This document shows, piece by piece, positions 41,164 through 53,724 of a stretch of 57,460 nucleotides of DNA (positions are counted from its first letter, which is position 1; every line of letters starts with the position of its first letter). The translations under genes and the position numbers were made by a program. Source of the DNA: Alectoria sarmentosa (taxonomy: Eukaryota; Ascomycota; Lecanoromycetes; Lecanorales; Parmeliaceae); NCBI GenBank assembly GCA_009733775.1, contig WOGZ01000222.1, positions 1 through 57,460 of the forward strand, given 5' to 3'. Under the pieces are notes generated by a model. The model saw nothing but the letters and a program-made list of their open reading frames with translations, was not told the origin of the DNA and searched no databases.

Positions 41164-42098
41164 GATAGAATTCGCCGATGTGTGCGATTGGAATGGATGG
41201 CAGATGAGTAAAACCAGATGGTGAAAATACGTAAAACAGTCCAGGTCGTAAAGCTGCTTGTGAAGAATTTGACGGAAAGAGATGCGAAACGTTGACTAGG
41301 GCTTCACAGACTTCGCACAAGCTTCCCTGATCAGATGAATCGCTATTGACAATTTGCTCAAAGAGGAAGCAATTGGAGACGGATTCTTTCTAGATATGAA
41401 TCCGAATAATTTGGTCTTTCATGAATTCGTTTCCTTCAGAAAAGCGTCAGACAACAAGATCTCTGTCAACTGTCTCATCCTCTGACAACTTTCGTGTAAA
41501 ATGTCTTGGCACCTAAGGCTGGACTCGTGATTTTTACTCGAAGCAGAACGATGGCACTAGTGGATGATCCTCCCTTCCTGATGTTCTAGGAATATATGCC
41601 GCTTCAATTGTCAACTTTTTGGCATTCTGTCTGTCGCATAACTTTTCCAGGGCTCGAATGGCTGCTAAATGTGTGATGCTAATTACACGGTCACGCCGAG
41701 CTTTGAAAAGCCGCTGTCTGACGATGTTGTATTAAGTATTTGCCCCGAGGTTTGCAGCGACAATCTGCGACCCCATGTATTGCGTAGAATTTCCCAGCTC
41801 CATGGCTCTCCTTGGAAACAATGTGGCCAGTGCCATTGGGAATGCTGTCACCGTGATTCACCTTATAGCTAATAGAGACGCTGGGCTCCATGCAACAGGT
41901 GCGAAGTAGAACCGACAGCATCGCCGAAATGTGTAGTAGTGTATCAAGTACCTTCTTTTGGTCTATAAGCTTATGTTTTGTATGCGTCTTTGGTTGTAAA
42001 GCTGGAGAGACTGCGTGACTGTCATATTTCTCCAAACGGCCGTCGTTCCGAAAACGGCGAATCGTTGCAATAACTTTCAGACGTGAACATAGTCACCG
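41164..42098. other. Intergenic, no gene seen
   Basis: 5' flank of the secreted-protein gene and 3' flank of the HAD phosphatase gene. No coding frame supported. Confidence 0.4.
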
Positions 42099-42965
42099 TC
42101 ATAGCTGTGAAGATGTCTCCCTCTGATCCTTGGGAGACTCCGAGTGCTTGACAAAGAATTGCGGAAATGTTGACCTCAACTCTTCCAGATCACGAATTTG
42201 ATATCTTCCGGCCTTGCTAACTGGAGCCGAATCTTCTTCTTCCAACTTGTGCACCACAGTCCACCCCCGCTCATTTGCGTGCCTGCAATTGAGAGCCGAG
42301 TCGTCCACAAAGTAGCACTCCTCGCTCTTCGAGGCCCCAGCCTCCCTCTCCGCCTTCTCATACATCTTGCTGTGCGGCTTCGGCAGCAGCACCTTCGCCG
42401 CGTAGTCACAATAAGTAACTCCCTCAAAGCAATCGTCCACACCCAGCAGCCCAATCACCCTTCGTGCGTGCGTTATATGCGCGTTCGTAAACAGCCACAT
42501 TTTCACCTTACTCTTGTCCATATCGTCAAGCAGCCTTCTCAAGCGCGGATCTGGTTTTATGACATCATCGAGCGGTAGCGCATCGTCGACTTCACGATTG
42601 TAGGCCAAACTGTATGATATCGGAGTCAGAATGTCTCTTTCGGGATCACGCCAGGAGTCTTCCACTCGTGCGACAAGTCTCGCAACTCAAAGAACGGTAC
42701 AAATCAGGAAGACATGATTCAGAAACGGTACTCACGGGTCAATGGTATGATGTTTGACAAGACCGGAGATGGCGAGACCGTAGTCTTTGTAATATCTTGC
42801 ATGAAGGGCCCTGGCATCTGAGGAGGGGAGAGAAAGGTGCTTGACGAAGTAGATGTCGATGTACTCTTGCATAAGTTCTTGGATGCGGAGATTGCGGGAA
42901 TAGAGACAGTTGTCTATGTCAAAGAAGAAGACTGGGCGACGATCTGGGGAAGAGGCTGCTGACAT
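42099..42965 (-). CDS. HAD-family pyrimidine 5'-nucleotidase (Sdt1/Phm8-like), 246 aa
   Basis: Exons 42965-42736 and 42609-42099 (741 nt). The 126-nt intron is GT..AG and joins HHTIDP to LAYNREVDDALPLDD in phase. HAD motifs: FFFDIDNCLY (motif I, nucleophile Asp), WLFTNAH (motif II Thr), the Lys region LLPKPHSKMYEKA (motif III) and FVDDSALNC (motif IV acidic pair). The cap segment and the size match Sdt1/Phm8-type enzymes, which remove phosphate from UMP/CMP-type nucleotides or related phosphometabolites. Cytosolic; no targeting signal. It is divergent from the CCCH gene across 543 bp. Confidence 0.88.
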
Positions 42966-43508
42966 TATTGTGTCGGAGAGACAGCTTGAGGCGGATCGAA
43001 GTGTAAGTTTGCCTTTATTTGACGTGAGGATTAAGAGAGTCGCAGTGTTTGGGCGGAAAGAGCGATTTGTATGATTATAATGCTAGTAATAAGCCAGAAC
43101 CGCCAAGTTGTTCGTATACCGACTCATCTCTAGGAAGAGCGACAAATCTTTATTAGAAAATGTGCAACTTACCTTAGTTTTATTTACCTTAGGTACCTAT
43201 CACTCCTATTTACATAGTGACAGTCATGTCCTTGCATTTCACGCTAGAGTGAAAGTAATCTAGTGACGTGGACAAATCTGCGTAGTCCGGCGCGCAGATC
43301 CAAACCTCCTTTCCTACATATTTCTGTTGATACAGGCAGCTGGCACCTCTACGTTGAAGTTGTCTGTCTACCCATACTGATACTGCCTTAGCTTCTGTTG
43401 TATCTGGTCACTCGTGGTTGTGCATAAGACTACAACGTTATGTGGGTCAAAAGACATTCACATTGACACAGCATTGAACAAGTCAGCAGTACCAAGTCAG
43501 CAGTACGT
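42966..43508. promoter_or_regulatory. Divergent promoter region, nucleotidase / CCCH gene
   Basis: 543 bp between two divergent genes. It includes AT-rich stretches and ttaccttaggtacc-like words near 43170-43200. No specific site can be assigned. Confidence 0.4.
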
Positions 43509-46283
43509 ATGATGGCCAGTGCTGTCGCTGACAACAATGGCTTTTCTTTGACTGAGAACGAAGAGTTCCTTGAATATGAGAAGCTTATAAAGCTTCGCAA
43601 TGATGTTTTCGCAAATACTCATTCCTTAACCCAGCTTTCCAGACAGTCTGCTGGTCTAGGTAATCCGTTGTCTGCCTCTGGACCTTTACCCTTACCACCC
43701 GTGTCTTCGTCAGAGATGACGAACGGCGTCCACCCAACTTCTCAGGCCAGCAATGCAGTATCTTTCCTAGCAGCAAACCCACATGGCACCAAGCATTTGT
43801 CGAATCCCTTCCAGCCCAAATCGCCCAACAATCAGAAAGTTCCCACTCCAGCGCCTGGGTCATCTGGCATCGACCCAATCTTTTTGACCAAATCTGATGT
43901 ACTTGTAAGAGCAGAAATACAACAGAAAAGGCAGCGCATTGAGCGGGCCTTGGAGGAACAAATACACCAGAGAAGAAAACAGAAATTGTTCGATCAAGAA
44001 GCTTTGCCAGACTTTGATGCTACGGAAGTCTTGAGAAAGGCGCAAGAGCTTGTAAAGCCCATGAAGATGCACGAAAGCAAACGCGCTAATGGAGCCGCTT
44101 CGTCCAGTGACTCATTTGATGAAAAAACATTTTACTCAAGCCAGGTCGAATCTACTACGACAGAGGAAGCAGATGAGTCTCATAAATGGCGTCCCCATCG
44201 AATTTGCAATTTTTTCCTTAAGGGAGAGCACTGTCGATACGGAGATGCGTGTACTTTCTCTCATGATCCAAAATTGAAGCAAAAGCTTGAAGCAGATGGA
44301 TCACAAGCTGTGGATCTGGATAGCGTCAATGCTGACGAACAGACAAGCCTACGCCCTGACGAATCCTCGGCTCATGCCTCGACGAACCGCCCAATACCTC
44401 ATCCTCCAACAGAAGAGCACACTGCAGCTGCTATAATGTCGCAGTCGGAGCGGAAGATGCAGGAACGCATTGCCCAGCTCGAGGCTGAGCTCGCAAACAG
44501 GTCAAGGAATGAGCATCAAACACGTCCTGATGCTATCGCTCGCCAGCATGCAAAAGAGATGAACGAGTCTCAGGAGGACTCTGCGTATTCACCTCCTGGC
44601 CCAGATGAGTTCGGACGAGATGTAGGTTTGCGGGAGGCTGAAACTCGGCAGCCGGCAACCAAACCGCGGCCTGTTATAGGTCATGTTCAACCACCAGCAC
44701 GTGAGTTTGCCGTACGAAATGGCAGGTCATCTTCGCCACTGCCAAACAATGTTCGAGTTGTCAGGAATCACATAATATCTCCTGTGGCGCCACAGCCTTC
44801 ACGTGTATCACCGTTAGCCGTGGCTAAAGTTTCGCAAGTCTCTCAGATCCAACGCAGCCATGGTGAGAACCGTCGTCTTTCGCGTGCATCTAATGCGGAG
44901 GTCACAAGTGCTGGACAAAGTCCAAAAGCTAGTTTACAGTCTTTGAGCTCAAAGAAGCGAAGAAGGGGTTTGGATCCTCAAGAGCATACCCGTAATGTGG
45001 TTCCGCGTAGAGAGCTGGGTTCACCTGATGTCCGTATCAAGGACGAGCCTATTTCACCTCCTCGTTTTGGGGATGGGGTGGAAATACAACAGATTCGTCC
45101 CAGACAGGACGCAACACGACAGCTGTATATCGATACGGCTGGGCCTCAACATCGCGATCAAGAGCCAATAAATTGCCAACCCAGGTTCGGCGAACGTGCA
45201 GCGTATGGTCAACCTTCTGATGACAGGGGACCTTTGACTCCATTAGCACGCCGTGTGGCCTCTCGCAATGGTCAACGATATATGCCTAACGAGGAACAGG
45301 ATCTTAGGCGGGTTGTCAGTGCTCGACGAGTAAGAGCTCCAATGTCGCCTGTCCATCATCCTATGCAGTACTCCGCTCCTCATCCTCGCACTACGAGGGC
45401 AGCTTCTCAGTTTTACATCTCACCAACGGGCCAGCCTATACCTGAACAGTTCAGAACATCAGTGCAGCCAGCATCAGCGACTTATATCTCTCATGATCGC
45501 TCGCCATCTCCGACTTTGCGTCGAACGCAAGCATCTCCCTTTGGACGAAACCCAATCGCTATGGCGCCGCCGCCGCGGCGTATCATGATTGATCAATGGG
45601 GCAGAGAATGCATTGAGGTTCCTGTGAACGCTGAGCGGCAAGTCTCCGTTGCTCCTGTCGCGAGCAGAAGCGAATATGACCCTCGCTATGAGCAATCTGT
45701 TCCTCGTAGTGTCCGACAAGCGCAGCTTGTGAGCGTTGACGACGAAGGGCAGTACCTTCGCAGAAATCAATCGCCGACCTCTCAGCCGTTCCTCGAATAT
45801 CCGCCACACAGAAACACGCAAGCTGTTGAAACAAATTCACGAAGCATGCCTTACGCTGAGTCCTATGTCACACGTAACGAGAGTACTCACCCACCTGAGT
45901 ATCCGGATACTCGGCTAGCTACCCGTTATGCAGAAGGTCCTGAACCGCGTGAAGGTATGGTACGGATGCAAAGTGCACGGCCTGTTGAAAGACAATACGA
46001 AATTCCTCGAGAACAAGTGACGAGAATGCAAAGCGTGAGACCTCAGCAGCCGCGCATCGTCCAACTGGGAGAAAGACCAGAGGCTAGACAGCAACTCAGC
46101 CGTCAAGTCAGTGTCTTTGCCGACGATGGAGCCATGAGACCAATGAGTTATGCGGTGGAGGAACGGCCGAGGTATCAGTACGCGACTCAGGGGCAAGATA
46201 GGGGCTACGTTGAAGAGATGGCAGATGACGGCGGTATATACGAGACTCCGGGGAGCGTAGGCACGCGGCATATATTGCGTTGA
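43509..46283 (+). CDS. Single CCCH zinc-finger protein with long disordered tail, 924 aa
   Basis: One uninterrupted exon starts at tandem ATGs (43509 and 43512). The N-terminal 55 residues look ordered (LTENEEFLEYEKLIKLRNDVF), then comes a coiled-coil segment around 130-190. A single CCCH finger lies near residues 230-252 (RICNFFLKGEHCRYGDACTFSHD: C-x7-C-x5-C-x3-H). The remaining 650 residues are Arg/Ser/Pro/Gln-rich, with many RxxSxSP-like and RVQS-type repeats. CCCH fingers of this spacing usually bind RNA, so a role in mRNA processing or decay is likely. A specific ortholog is not recognised. Confidence 0.85.
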   Translation: MMASAVADNNGFSLTENEEFLEYEKLIKLRNDVFANTHSLTQLSRQSAGLGNPLSASGPLPLPPVSSSEMTNGVHPTSQASNAVSFLAANPHGTKHLSNPFQPKSPNNQKVPTPAPGSSGIDPIFLTKSDVLVRAEIQQKRQRIERALEEQIHQRRKQKLFDQEALPDFDATEVLRKAQELVKPMKMHESKRANGAASSSDSFDEKTFYSSQVESTTTEEADESHKWRPHRICNFFLKGEHCRYGDACTFSHDPKLKQKLEADGSQAVDLDSVNADEQTSLRPDESSAHASTNRPIPHPPTEEHTAAAIMSQSERKMQERIAQLEAELANRSRNEHQTRPDAIARQHAKEMNESQEDSAYSPPGPDEFGRDVGLREAETRQPATKPRPVIGHVQPPAREFAVRNGRSSSPLPNNVRVVRNHIISPVAPQPSRVSPLAVAKVSQVSQIQRSHGENRRLSRASNAEVTSAGQSPKASLQSLSSKKRRRGLDPQEHTRNVVPRRELGSPDVRIKDEPISPPRFGDGVEIQQIRPRQDATRQLYIDTAGPQHRDQEPINCQPRFGERAAYGQPSDDRGPLTPLARRVASRNGQRYMPNEEQDLRRVVSARRVRAPMSPVHHPMQYSAPHPRTTRAASQFYISPTGQPIPEQFRTSVQPASATYISHDRSPSPTLRRTQASPFGRNPIAMAPPPRRIMIDQWGRECIEVPVNAERQVSVAPVASRSEYDPRYEQSVPRSVRQAQLVSVDDEGQYLRRNQSPTSQPFLEYPPHRNTQAVETNSRSMPYAESYVTRNESTHPPEYPDTRLATRYAEGPEPREGMVRMQSARPVERQYEIPREQVTRMQSVRPQQPRIVQLGERPEARQQLSRQVSVFADDGAMRPMSYAVEERPRYQYATQGQDRGYVEEMADDGGIYETPGSVGTRHILR

Positions 46284-47238
46284 GGAATTTGTTGAATTAT
46301 TGGGGGCGGATGTACCTGTGCGATGGGTGTGGTGGCATGTGGGCTGGATAAGATCCTTATTATTGCCGAGAAAGTGGTGGAGCAATGGTGGAAGTTGAGC
46401 TTGCGGCCGAAGCTTGTAATTTTCCAATGTTGCTAGTAGAAATATATTAGTAATCACTTTTGAGCTACGAAACGGCATGTCATTGTTTCATCCTCTTGCC
46501 TTTTGATAGATGAAGACACCTTTTCACGAAGTTTGGCTCGAAATCATGATAGAATACGAGCGAGGTACTACTTTATAGTAAGAGAGCTACTATTACCTTA
46601 GCTCTGGTGGCTCTTATAATTAATTACCTTGGTCATGGCTAGTACGACCGAACCTTTGAGTATTTTTCAGACTCCGGTTTCGCCCTCAGTCTGGTAATCA
46701 TGAATGCATGAAAGCAAGCATCCATTGTTCACACATTGCATTGAACATCAACAAGAATGGGGGTGCATTAAGTAGGTAGGTCACTAATCGCCTTAACGTT
46801 GTATCAACAGTGGAAGGATCCTCCTCTCATCAATAATCCTTGGATCGTTGGATATTTTTAAATACCGACAATACGGTATTCCCAGCGACGAGACAATTCA
46901 AGGGGGAATAGTCTATCAGCCCTATGAACAAATGAACCACATGCACTGCCCATATCCGAATTCCGATTCCCTGTGCATTTTTCAAGAGTAGGAGTACTCG
47001 CAATTCGCGTCCAACTTGTCCCACCACTGAAACCTTGCTACTCTCTCCGTCTCCTTCGCGCTAACTTATCACACCTCTTAGACTCTTCCTCCTCCCCCCC
47101 CCCTCCAAGTCCCGCCACTCCCAACCACACCCCCGACTGCTGCACTTCAAGCTTAGTCTTACAAGTAGCCGCAGCAGATGCTTCATCCCCTACCCTCCTT
47201 CAAAAGCATCGGCACCGTGAGGGGACGTAGAGAGGCGC
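46284..47238. other. Intergenic, no gene seen
   Basis: Tail-to-head interval between two plus-strand genes. A pyrimidine-rich, C-run-containing stretch at 47040-47110 is probably the leader of the KH gene. No coding frame supported. Confidence 0.4.
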
Positions 47239-50200
47239 ATGATGCAGAGGTTCAGCAACATTACAGGTCAAGCTCGTCATGGCTTGGAGAAGATGACCCC
47301 GGCCGGCCTCATGTCGAGGCCGAATCCAATGGACCTTCCTATCGCCCAGCCCATCAAACGCCCGATGAATGGCACCCCCATATCACCCCTTACCCCTGCT
47401 GATACCATGGTCAACCTCTCCTTCAACGTCCCTTTTTCTTCCAACTTGAACGGTCCCGACGTCGACGAAATCCTCCACGCCAGTCCCAAAGCTCTAGAAA
47501 GATGGACCTTTCCGGAGGGTACGGAAGAGGGCATGCCAATACACAAGCTGCCAGTGCATCATTACAACGTAGAGCAACTGAGAAGGTCTTGCCGAGTCTT
47601 GAACGAAGGAAGCCAAGGACGACTCGAGGCTACAGTGACCTCTTCCGAGCCAAAGCCAATACCTGCCTTGCAACGGAGACCTCTCAAGGGTCTTGTGACC
47701 AACGTCTGTATCTCTGGGGACAATGAGACGGTGCACAAGATGCGAGCCAAGATATTGAACGATACGCCGATTGCTTTGGTAAGGATCCTGTGTGAGCCCT
47801 GCCGAGGTCCATCAGTGCTAACATAATGTCAGAGATGTGCCATAGTCGACATCGATACCAATCTCGTCATCACTCAAGACATGACTGGGGTCAGAGCTGA
47901 AGTCCTCAAACACCTCGACGAAGTTGCCAAATGGACTGGCACTGATATATTCTTACTCAATCCGACGCACAGCGATCCAGAAGGTCCCGCGTCAAGCTAT
48001 GGCAATGGCAGCGATCAGCGTTTTGATCAAAGACTACGTATCGCAATCTACGGCGATCCAGAGAGCTCAGAGCATGCAAAGACAAGAGTACTTATCATGA
48101 TCGACAGAGTGGTAAGCTCTACTACTAATGGAAATGAAGACAGTTGCTGACTACGGAGCAGCTGCACCGCACCGTCGACCTGATGAAGCTCGAGCTGTCC
48201 CTACATACAATTATATGTGGCCGAACTCGCAAAAACATTCGCCTCATCGAAGCTGCCACCAATACCGCTATATATTTTCCACCTCCGTTTCCCCGCATCT
48301 ATGGGTACACGCCGCAGGGAGCCTATCGAAGAGGCGAAGACGAAGTATGGATAACTGGAGAAAATCAAGAATGCATTAACCATGCAAAGAAGAAACTCCA
48401 TGAGCTGGTCCTAAACACTAAATGCTATGTCAAGGATGTAATGGTATCTGCGCACAAAATTGATAGCATAATACTGGACCGGCTCGATAAAGTCCGCAAG
48501 GTCATGGAGACGAATGGATCTTATGTATTATTCCCACAGCTCGGCAGCCAGCGTGGTTTGATTCGGGTCCAAGGCACAGAGATTTTGCACGTGGAACGCA
48601 CTGTGCGTGAGATCATGGCATTAGTAAGGATTTGGTTTTTCGAAACCTCGGGGGCGCCATGTACTGACCTACTCAGGCCGGCCAATTCTATAGTGCATCA
48701 TGGTGGCTGATGCTGCACGACTCGGCACAATCCATGAGGGCTCCATCGCCAGCTGACATACGGGTAATGCTCTCGGATATCTGTACAAATTCTGGGTCCG
48801 ATGTTTGCTTCGAGAAGCTCACATTCAATATTAACGGATCGGACGACTCGGTCAAGGCGGCCATGATGGTCATTCATGAGATCCCATTCGTCAAGCGAGC
48901 TCAGTATCAAATTCGCGTCAAGATTGAACTCGCCAACGAGCATAAGGAGTTTGTCAGTGGCAAGAAAAACGGCAAGATCAATAAGATTATGGGCCAAAGT
49001 ACGACACTTGGACAAGTCTTTTCTGATCGCTCTAAAGCAAACACTGACTACTTTGTTTAGGCAACGTCCAGATCATCTTCGATGGTTTCAATGAATACAA
49101 TTTCTATATCGACGTCTGTGGAGCACAATACGATGCCACCAAGAACGGCCTCGACCTCGTTGAGCAAGAAATGCCTGCTTCGATCTCCTTCCACGTACCT
49201 GACCAGTATCACAAGCGTATCATCGGAATAGGTGGCCAGCACATTCAACGCATCATGAAAAAGTATTCAGTCTTTGTCAAATTCTCCAACGCCATGGACC
49301 GGGGCGGCATTGGCAAGGAGGACGACGATATCAAGGTTGACAATGTCATTTGCCGCACTCCTGCGCGCAATGCACAGAGTTTGGATTTGGTCAAGCAGGA
49401 GATTATGGACATGGTTGAGAAAGTGGTAGGTGATTCCGAAGATCCAGAAGAGAAAGTTTCTGGCTCTGCATTGGGCCACAAACACCGGACTGACTTGTTT
49501 GATGTGATGCGAAGGACGCGGAATTCGTCTCCGAGACCGTCGTGATCAATCGCTTGTACCATAGAGAACTGATTGCTCGCATGCATAAAATCGACGAGCT
49601 CGAGAAGAAGTGGAATTGCAAAATCGATTTTCCCAGCACCGAAATGGCGAGTGATGTAGTCACCATATCCGGCCCCGAGTATCAAGTGCCTCAAGCCGTT
49701 GATGACTTTCTGGTCCGTGCCTCTCCTATATCTTCTCTTCTACAGGTACTGATGATGTTCAGGGCATGGTCCCCGAGAGCCATGAGATCGTTGTTCCTAC
49801 GTCTTCTCAGCTTCGAGGATTCTTCAAGTCTACTGAGTTTCAAATTGAAGTACGACAAACACTGAAAACTCAATATGAGGTCATTCTGAGTATTGGCAAC
49901 GATTCGAAGCCAGTAGAAGATACAGAGGCCAGCGCAGCGCGGCTTCTGCTTGAGTACACCCGTAACAACGCTGGTGGTCTGAAAGATGCCATTGACTTTC
50001 TGGTTTCTCGGCTCATACCCTACGGCTTGGACGCTACAACTGTCAAAGGCGCAATACCTAGACCGAAATCCGACTCGTTCGAAGACTCTCTGCCTTTTTT
50101 CGACTCCAAGCTACTGCAAAATGCTCCTGCACCACTTGGGACCGACTCTCCCACTCGATCTACTTTCGCCGATGATGCTAGTGAGCGTGGTTCCCTCTTT

Positions 50201-50575
50201 GGAAAGATTCGCAAGCCAGGCAGCATCTCCTCCATCTCCTCTTTCTTAGATCGCCGTAAGAACCACTCTGGTTCACCCGGCTCTCTATTCAAACATGCCT
50301 CTTCCAATGCCTCCCGGGCATCCCTCGTCTCCATGGAGTCGCGCGACAGCGGCTACCGCAATCCCTGGAACGACAGTGGTGTCAACCTTCCAGAAGAAGG
50401 CCACAACGGCTGGCCTCTCCGTTTTGAGAATAAATCCGAACAGAAACTCCCGTTCAGCGCGGGACCCGGTGATATGACCCCCCGACACGACAGACACGCC
50501 TCCTTGGACAGTGGACGTCCAAGCACCTCTCATTCTACAAACGGATACCCGGCCCCTATTGGGCCACCTCGTTAA
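47239..50575 (+). CDS. Multi-KH-domain RNA-binding protein, 992 aa, seven exons
   Basis: Exons 47239-47778, 47833-48111, 48162-48623, 48677-48998, 49061-49425, 49515-49712 and 49763-50575. All six introns are GT..AG, 49-89 nt, and the sum is 2979 nt in frame. Several KH-type segments are visible: TIICGRTRKNIRLIEAAT, SGKKNGKINKIMGQSNVQI across an intron, and RIIGIGGQHIQRIMKKYS, plus more divergent copies (MVSAHKIDSIILDRLDK, LIARMHKIDELEKKW). KH folds bind single-stranded RNA through the GxxG loop. The C-terminal 200 residues are Ser/Pro/Arg-rich and disordered. The layout (several canonical and degenerate KH units, no other domain) resembles vigilin/Scp160-like or yeast YLL032C-type proteins. 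Likely cytoplasmic. Confidence 0.87.
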
Positions 50576-51434
50576 AGCTCACTCGAATACCCGCCTTGCT
50601 CTCTCGGCTTGCATTGCTTTTCTCAGTTCCTATGTCACGACTGGCTATGACACGATACCATCTGCGCAAACAAATACCCCCTGAAGCGATTGAGTCAAAT
50701 CTCTGGCAAGGCGCTGTTGAGCTTTTTCTCCCTTCACCATTATACCATGAATACCAATTTGTTATATTCGAGGCGTATGTTTGGCTACTTGCAGGATAGA
50801 AATACCCACACTCATTTTCGGATCTTGCCACAGAATGGGTTTCTCGACATGTTCGGATGCGATGCTAGATACCACAAATAGAATGCGACAAATGGCAATC
50901 AAGGTTTCTCCACCAGATACCATAGGCTCTGGTGATAGCTCATGGTCTCTTTATTCTACGCGATTTTGTAGCTGAATGTCCCTAAATCTATTACTCGTTT
51001 TCTACGATGCCCAGACAGAGCCCCTTTGTTCTCAAACGTTACGCCTACTTCTCCCAGTCAAGGCAAGGGCACAACCTAATCACAAACCGTCAGCTTTTCT
51101 TACTACAGTTGAAGGAAATTGTTCCAATGTCGTTGTTTTTGTCGAGGAATTGGTAGCCTCGTACTAATATGGTGAGTACAATGCCTCAATGCCTGGGAGC
51201 CCTGTCTTTGCGGCGCTATCTCCGGTGCTTAATTGCCGAAGCCCGATGATATCCGCCGTTGCCCATGCAAGGAGTCGAAGATGGCGGGGAAACTGCAGGT
51301 CAACAACACATGCATGTCTCATCAGTAGATGCCAAAATGATGGAGATACGCAGCTGCCAAAATGCCATGTCCTTGCTTTGCCCTTTTGCTCATAGACACC
51401 TCCTTGCTTTGACCTGGTTCCCCCCCTGAACAAA
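50576..51434. other. Intergenic / 5' untranslated region of the ThDP gene
   Basis: No coding frame. An ATG followed at once by a GTGAGT donor (51169-51177) is present but is out of phase with the next gene, so it could at most be a leader intron. Confidence 0.4.
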
Positions 51435-53371
51435 ATGTAAGCTTCGTGCTCTACTCGTGCTCTACCCTTCTTAATCTCGCCCGAGTACATCAGATAATAG
51501 CTCTATTTACTGACAGACGTCCAGGTACACCGCAAGTGATGCCTTCTTTGAAGCGCTCTGGGAATTGGGCGTTACCCACTGCTTTGTCAATCTCGGCTCC
51601 GACCATCCCTCCATCATCGAAGCCATTACCAAGGGCCAGATTGAAAACAAGGGCCGGTTCCCTCGCATCATAACATGTCCTAATGAAATGGTCGCCCTCT
51701 CCATGGCCGATGGCTATGCTCGTGTTACTGGCAAGCCCCAGTGCGTCATAGTACATGTTGACGTTGGGACCCAAGGTTTAGGAGCTGCTGTACATAATGC
51801 TTCCTGCGGCCGAGCACCCGTGCTCATCTTTGCTGGACTTTCTCCTTACTCTTGTGACGGAGAGCTGAGAGGGAGCCGTACCGAGTATATACACTGGATC
51901 CAGGACGTGCCAGATCAGAAACAAATCCTGGGGCAGTATTGCCGATACACTGGAGAGATCAAGCGAGGGGTCAATGTCAAGCAGATGGTTGGAAGAGCGC
52001 TGCAATTTGCAACGACGGCACCAATGGGGCCTGTCTACCTCGTTGGATCGAGGGAGGCGATGGAGGAAGAGATCCCTGAATACAGCCTGAAGCTAGAGCA
52101 CTGGGGTCCAGTAGGACCAGGGGCGCTACCGGAGGACGCCGTGGAGACCATCGCTCAGACTTTGGCCGAGGCGAAGGAACCATTGCTCATAACAGGATAC
52201 TCCGGGAGGAATCACGCTGCCGTCGGGGAGTTAGTGAAGTTGACAGAAGCAATAAAAGGCTTGAGAGTTCTAGACACGGGAGGGTCGGATATGTGCTTCC
52301 CTTCGGATCATAGGGCCAGCGTTGGATTGAAGTACGGGGTCGATGACAGCGTAAAGACTACAGATTTCATCCTCGTCGTTGATTGTGACGTCCCATACAT
52401 ACCAGCTTTGTGCAAGCCGAAGGAGTCCACCCGGATATTCCACCTAGATACAGATCCCTTGAAGCAACAGATGCCAGTCTTTTATTATCCAGCGGAGGCA
52501 AGGTATAGAGCAGATGCATACATGGCCATCAAACAACTGAATGAGTACATTAGCAGCAACGAGACGCTGTCGAAGAAGACCGAGAGCTATTCAGAACGAT
52601 GGGAAAAACTGAAAGAGGTACACTCCAAACGCCTGAATAGCATCCGAGAGCTAGCTCAACCAAGTGACGACGGCAATTACAATATCTCCTACCTCACAGC
52701 AGCGATCCGGAAGGCAGTACCCGAAGACACCATCTTCGCTATTGAGGCTGTTACCTCCACTGTTTTTGTTGCGGATCAAGTCCAACCCTGTATCCCCGGC
52801 ACATGGATCAACTGTGGCGGTGGTGGTCTAGGCTGGTCAGGAGGCGGAGCCCTTGGAATTAAGCTTGCTGTCGGTGATGAGCGATTTGTATGCCATATCG
52901 TCGGCGACGGAACCTTCCTCTTCAGTGTGCCAGGGAGCGTGTATTGGATCAGTCAACGGTACAAGCTGCCTGTTCTAACCGTCGTGCTCAACAACCAAGG
53001 CAAGTCTCTTTGGTCAACCTTTGTGGCCTTGTCGCTGCTCGGATCCTCAAATCTGGGATATTACCCATTGACATATCGCAGGCTGGCACGCACCCAAACG
53101 CTCCCTCCTCCTCGTCCACCCGGACGGCCTGGGCTCAAAAGCCACCAATGAAGACCTCAACATTTCATTCGCGCCGTCGCCCGACTATGCAGGCATAGCC
53201 AAGGCGGCCGCGGGTGGTAATTTGTGGGCTGGACGGGCTGGTACTGTGAAGGAACTTGACGAGTTGTTGCCAAAGGCGATTGAGGCGGTGAAAGGCGGTG
53301 TAGGTGCTGTGCTGGATGCACATTTGGATGGGGCACACCCGGGCCCTGGGAAGCATGTTCTTGTTGGATAA
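51435..53371 (+). CDS. Thiamin-diphosphate-dependent enzyme (acetolactate synthase / decarboxylase superfamily), 588 aa
   Basis: The start codon is split by the first intron: AT at 51435-51436, intron 51437-51524 (GTAAGC ... CTGAC ... CAG), then G at 51525. This gives MYTASDAFFEALWELGVTHC. Exon 2 is 51525-52999 and exon 3 is 53082-53371. The second intron (53000-53081) begins with GC, the known GC-AG class. The sum is 1767 nt. Domains run Pyr, central, PP: the activating Glu in CPNEMVALSMADGYARVTG (about residue 55) and the PP motif GDGTFLF followed 26 residues later by NNQG, which binds the diphosphate and Mg. The central domain is present. Substrate uncertain; fungal relatives are usually annotated as acetolactate-synthase-like, without the regulatory subunit or a clear mitochondrial signal. 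Confidence 0.85.
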
Positions 53372-53724
53372 GTCCCCAAGGGAGAGATGGGAGAGATGGG
53401 TTTAAAGGTGTCGGATTGGACGGACACAAAGAATTTGGAACCGTGCTTTTTGTTTTGATACTGTGAGATTACAATTGTATGCGTAACCATTGTTAATCGT
53501 TCAAACACGTGTATCGCAATGTATGAATTGGATGGATGTTGTTATACAAAATTATATAATGGGACACAGGGACAGGGAGAGAACCTAAATTGGAGATGGT
53601 GTCTAGAGTTGACCACAAATCTGTAACAGAAATGTGAATAGATATGAGATTTACTCTATATGGAATTCTGCACGCTTTTGTCGTTGCGCCGCTGTAACAA
53701 TCTCATCCTCGATGACGCACCAAA
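53372..53724. terminator. Convergent 3' ends of ThDP and glycogen phosphorylase genes
   Basis: 353 bp between two converging stop codons, without coding potential. Both polyadenylation regions must lie here. Candidate AT-rich signals are present around 53450-53650 but none is specific. Confidence 0.4.

Noticed and set aside
51169..51177. ATG followed directly by a GTGAGT donor as first exon of the ThDP gene
   Set aside because: Phase 0 does not fit the next exon, which requires two carried bases; the AT|G split start at 51435 fits exactly.
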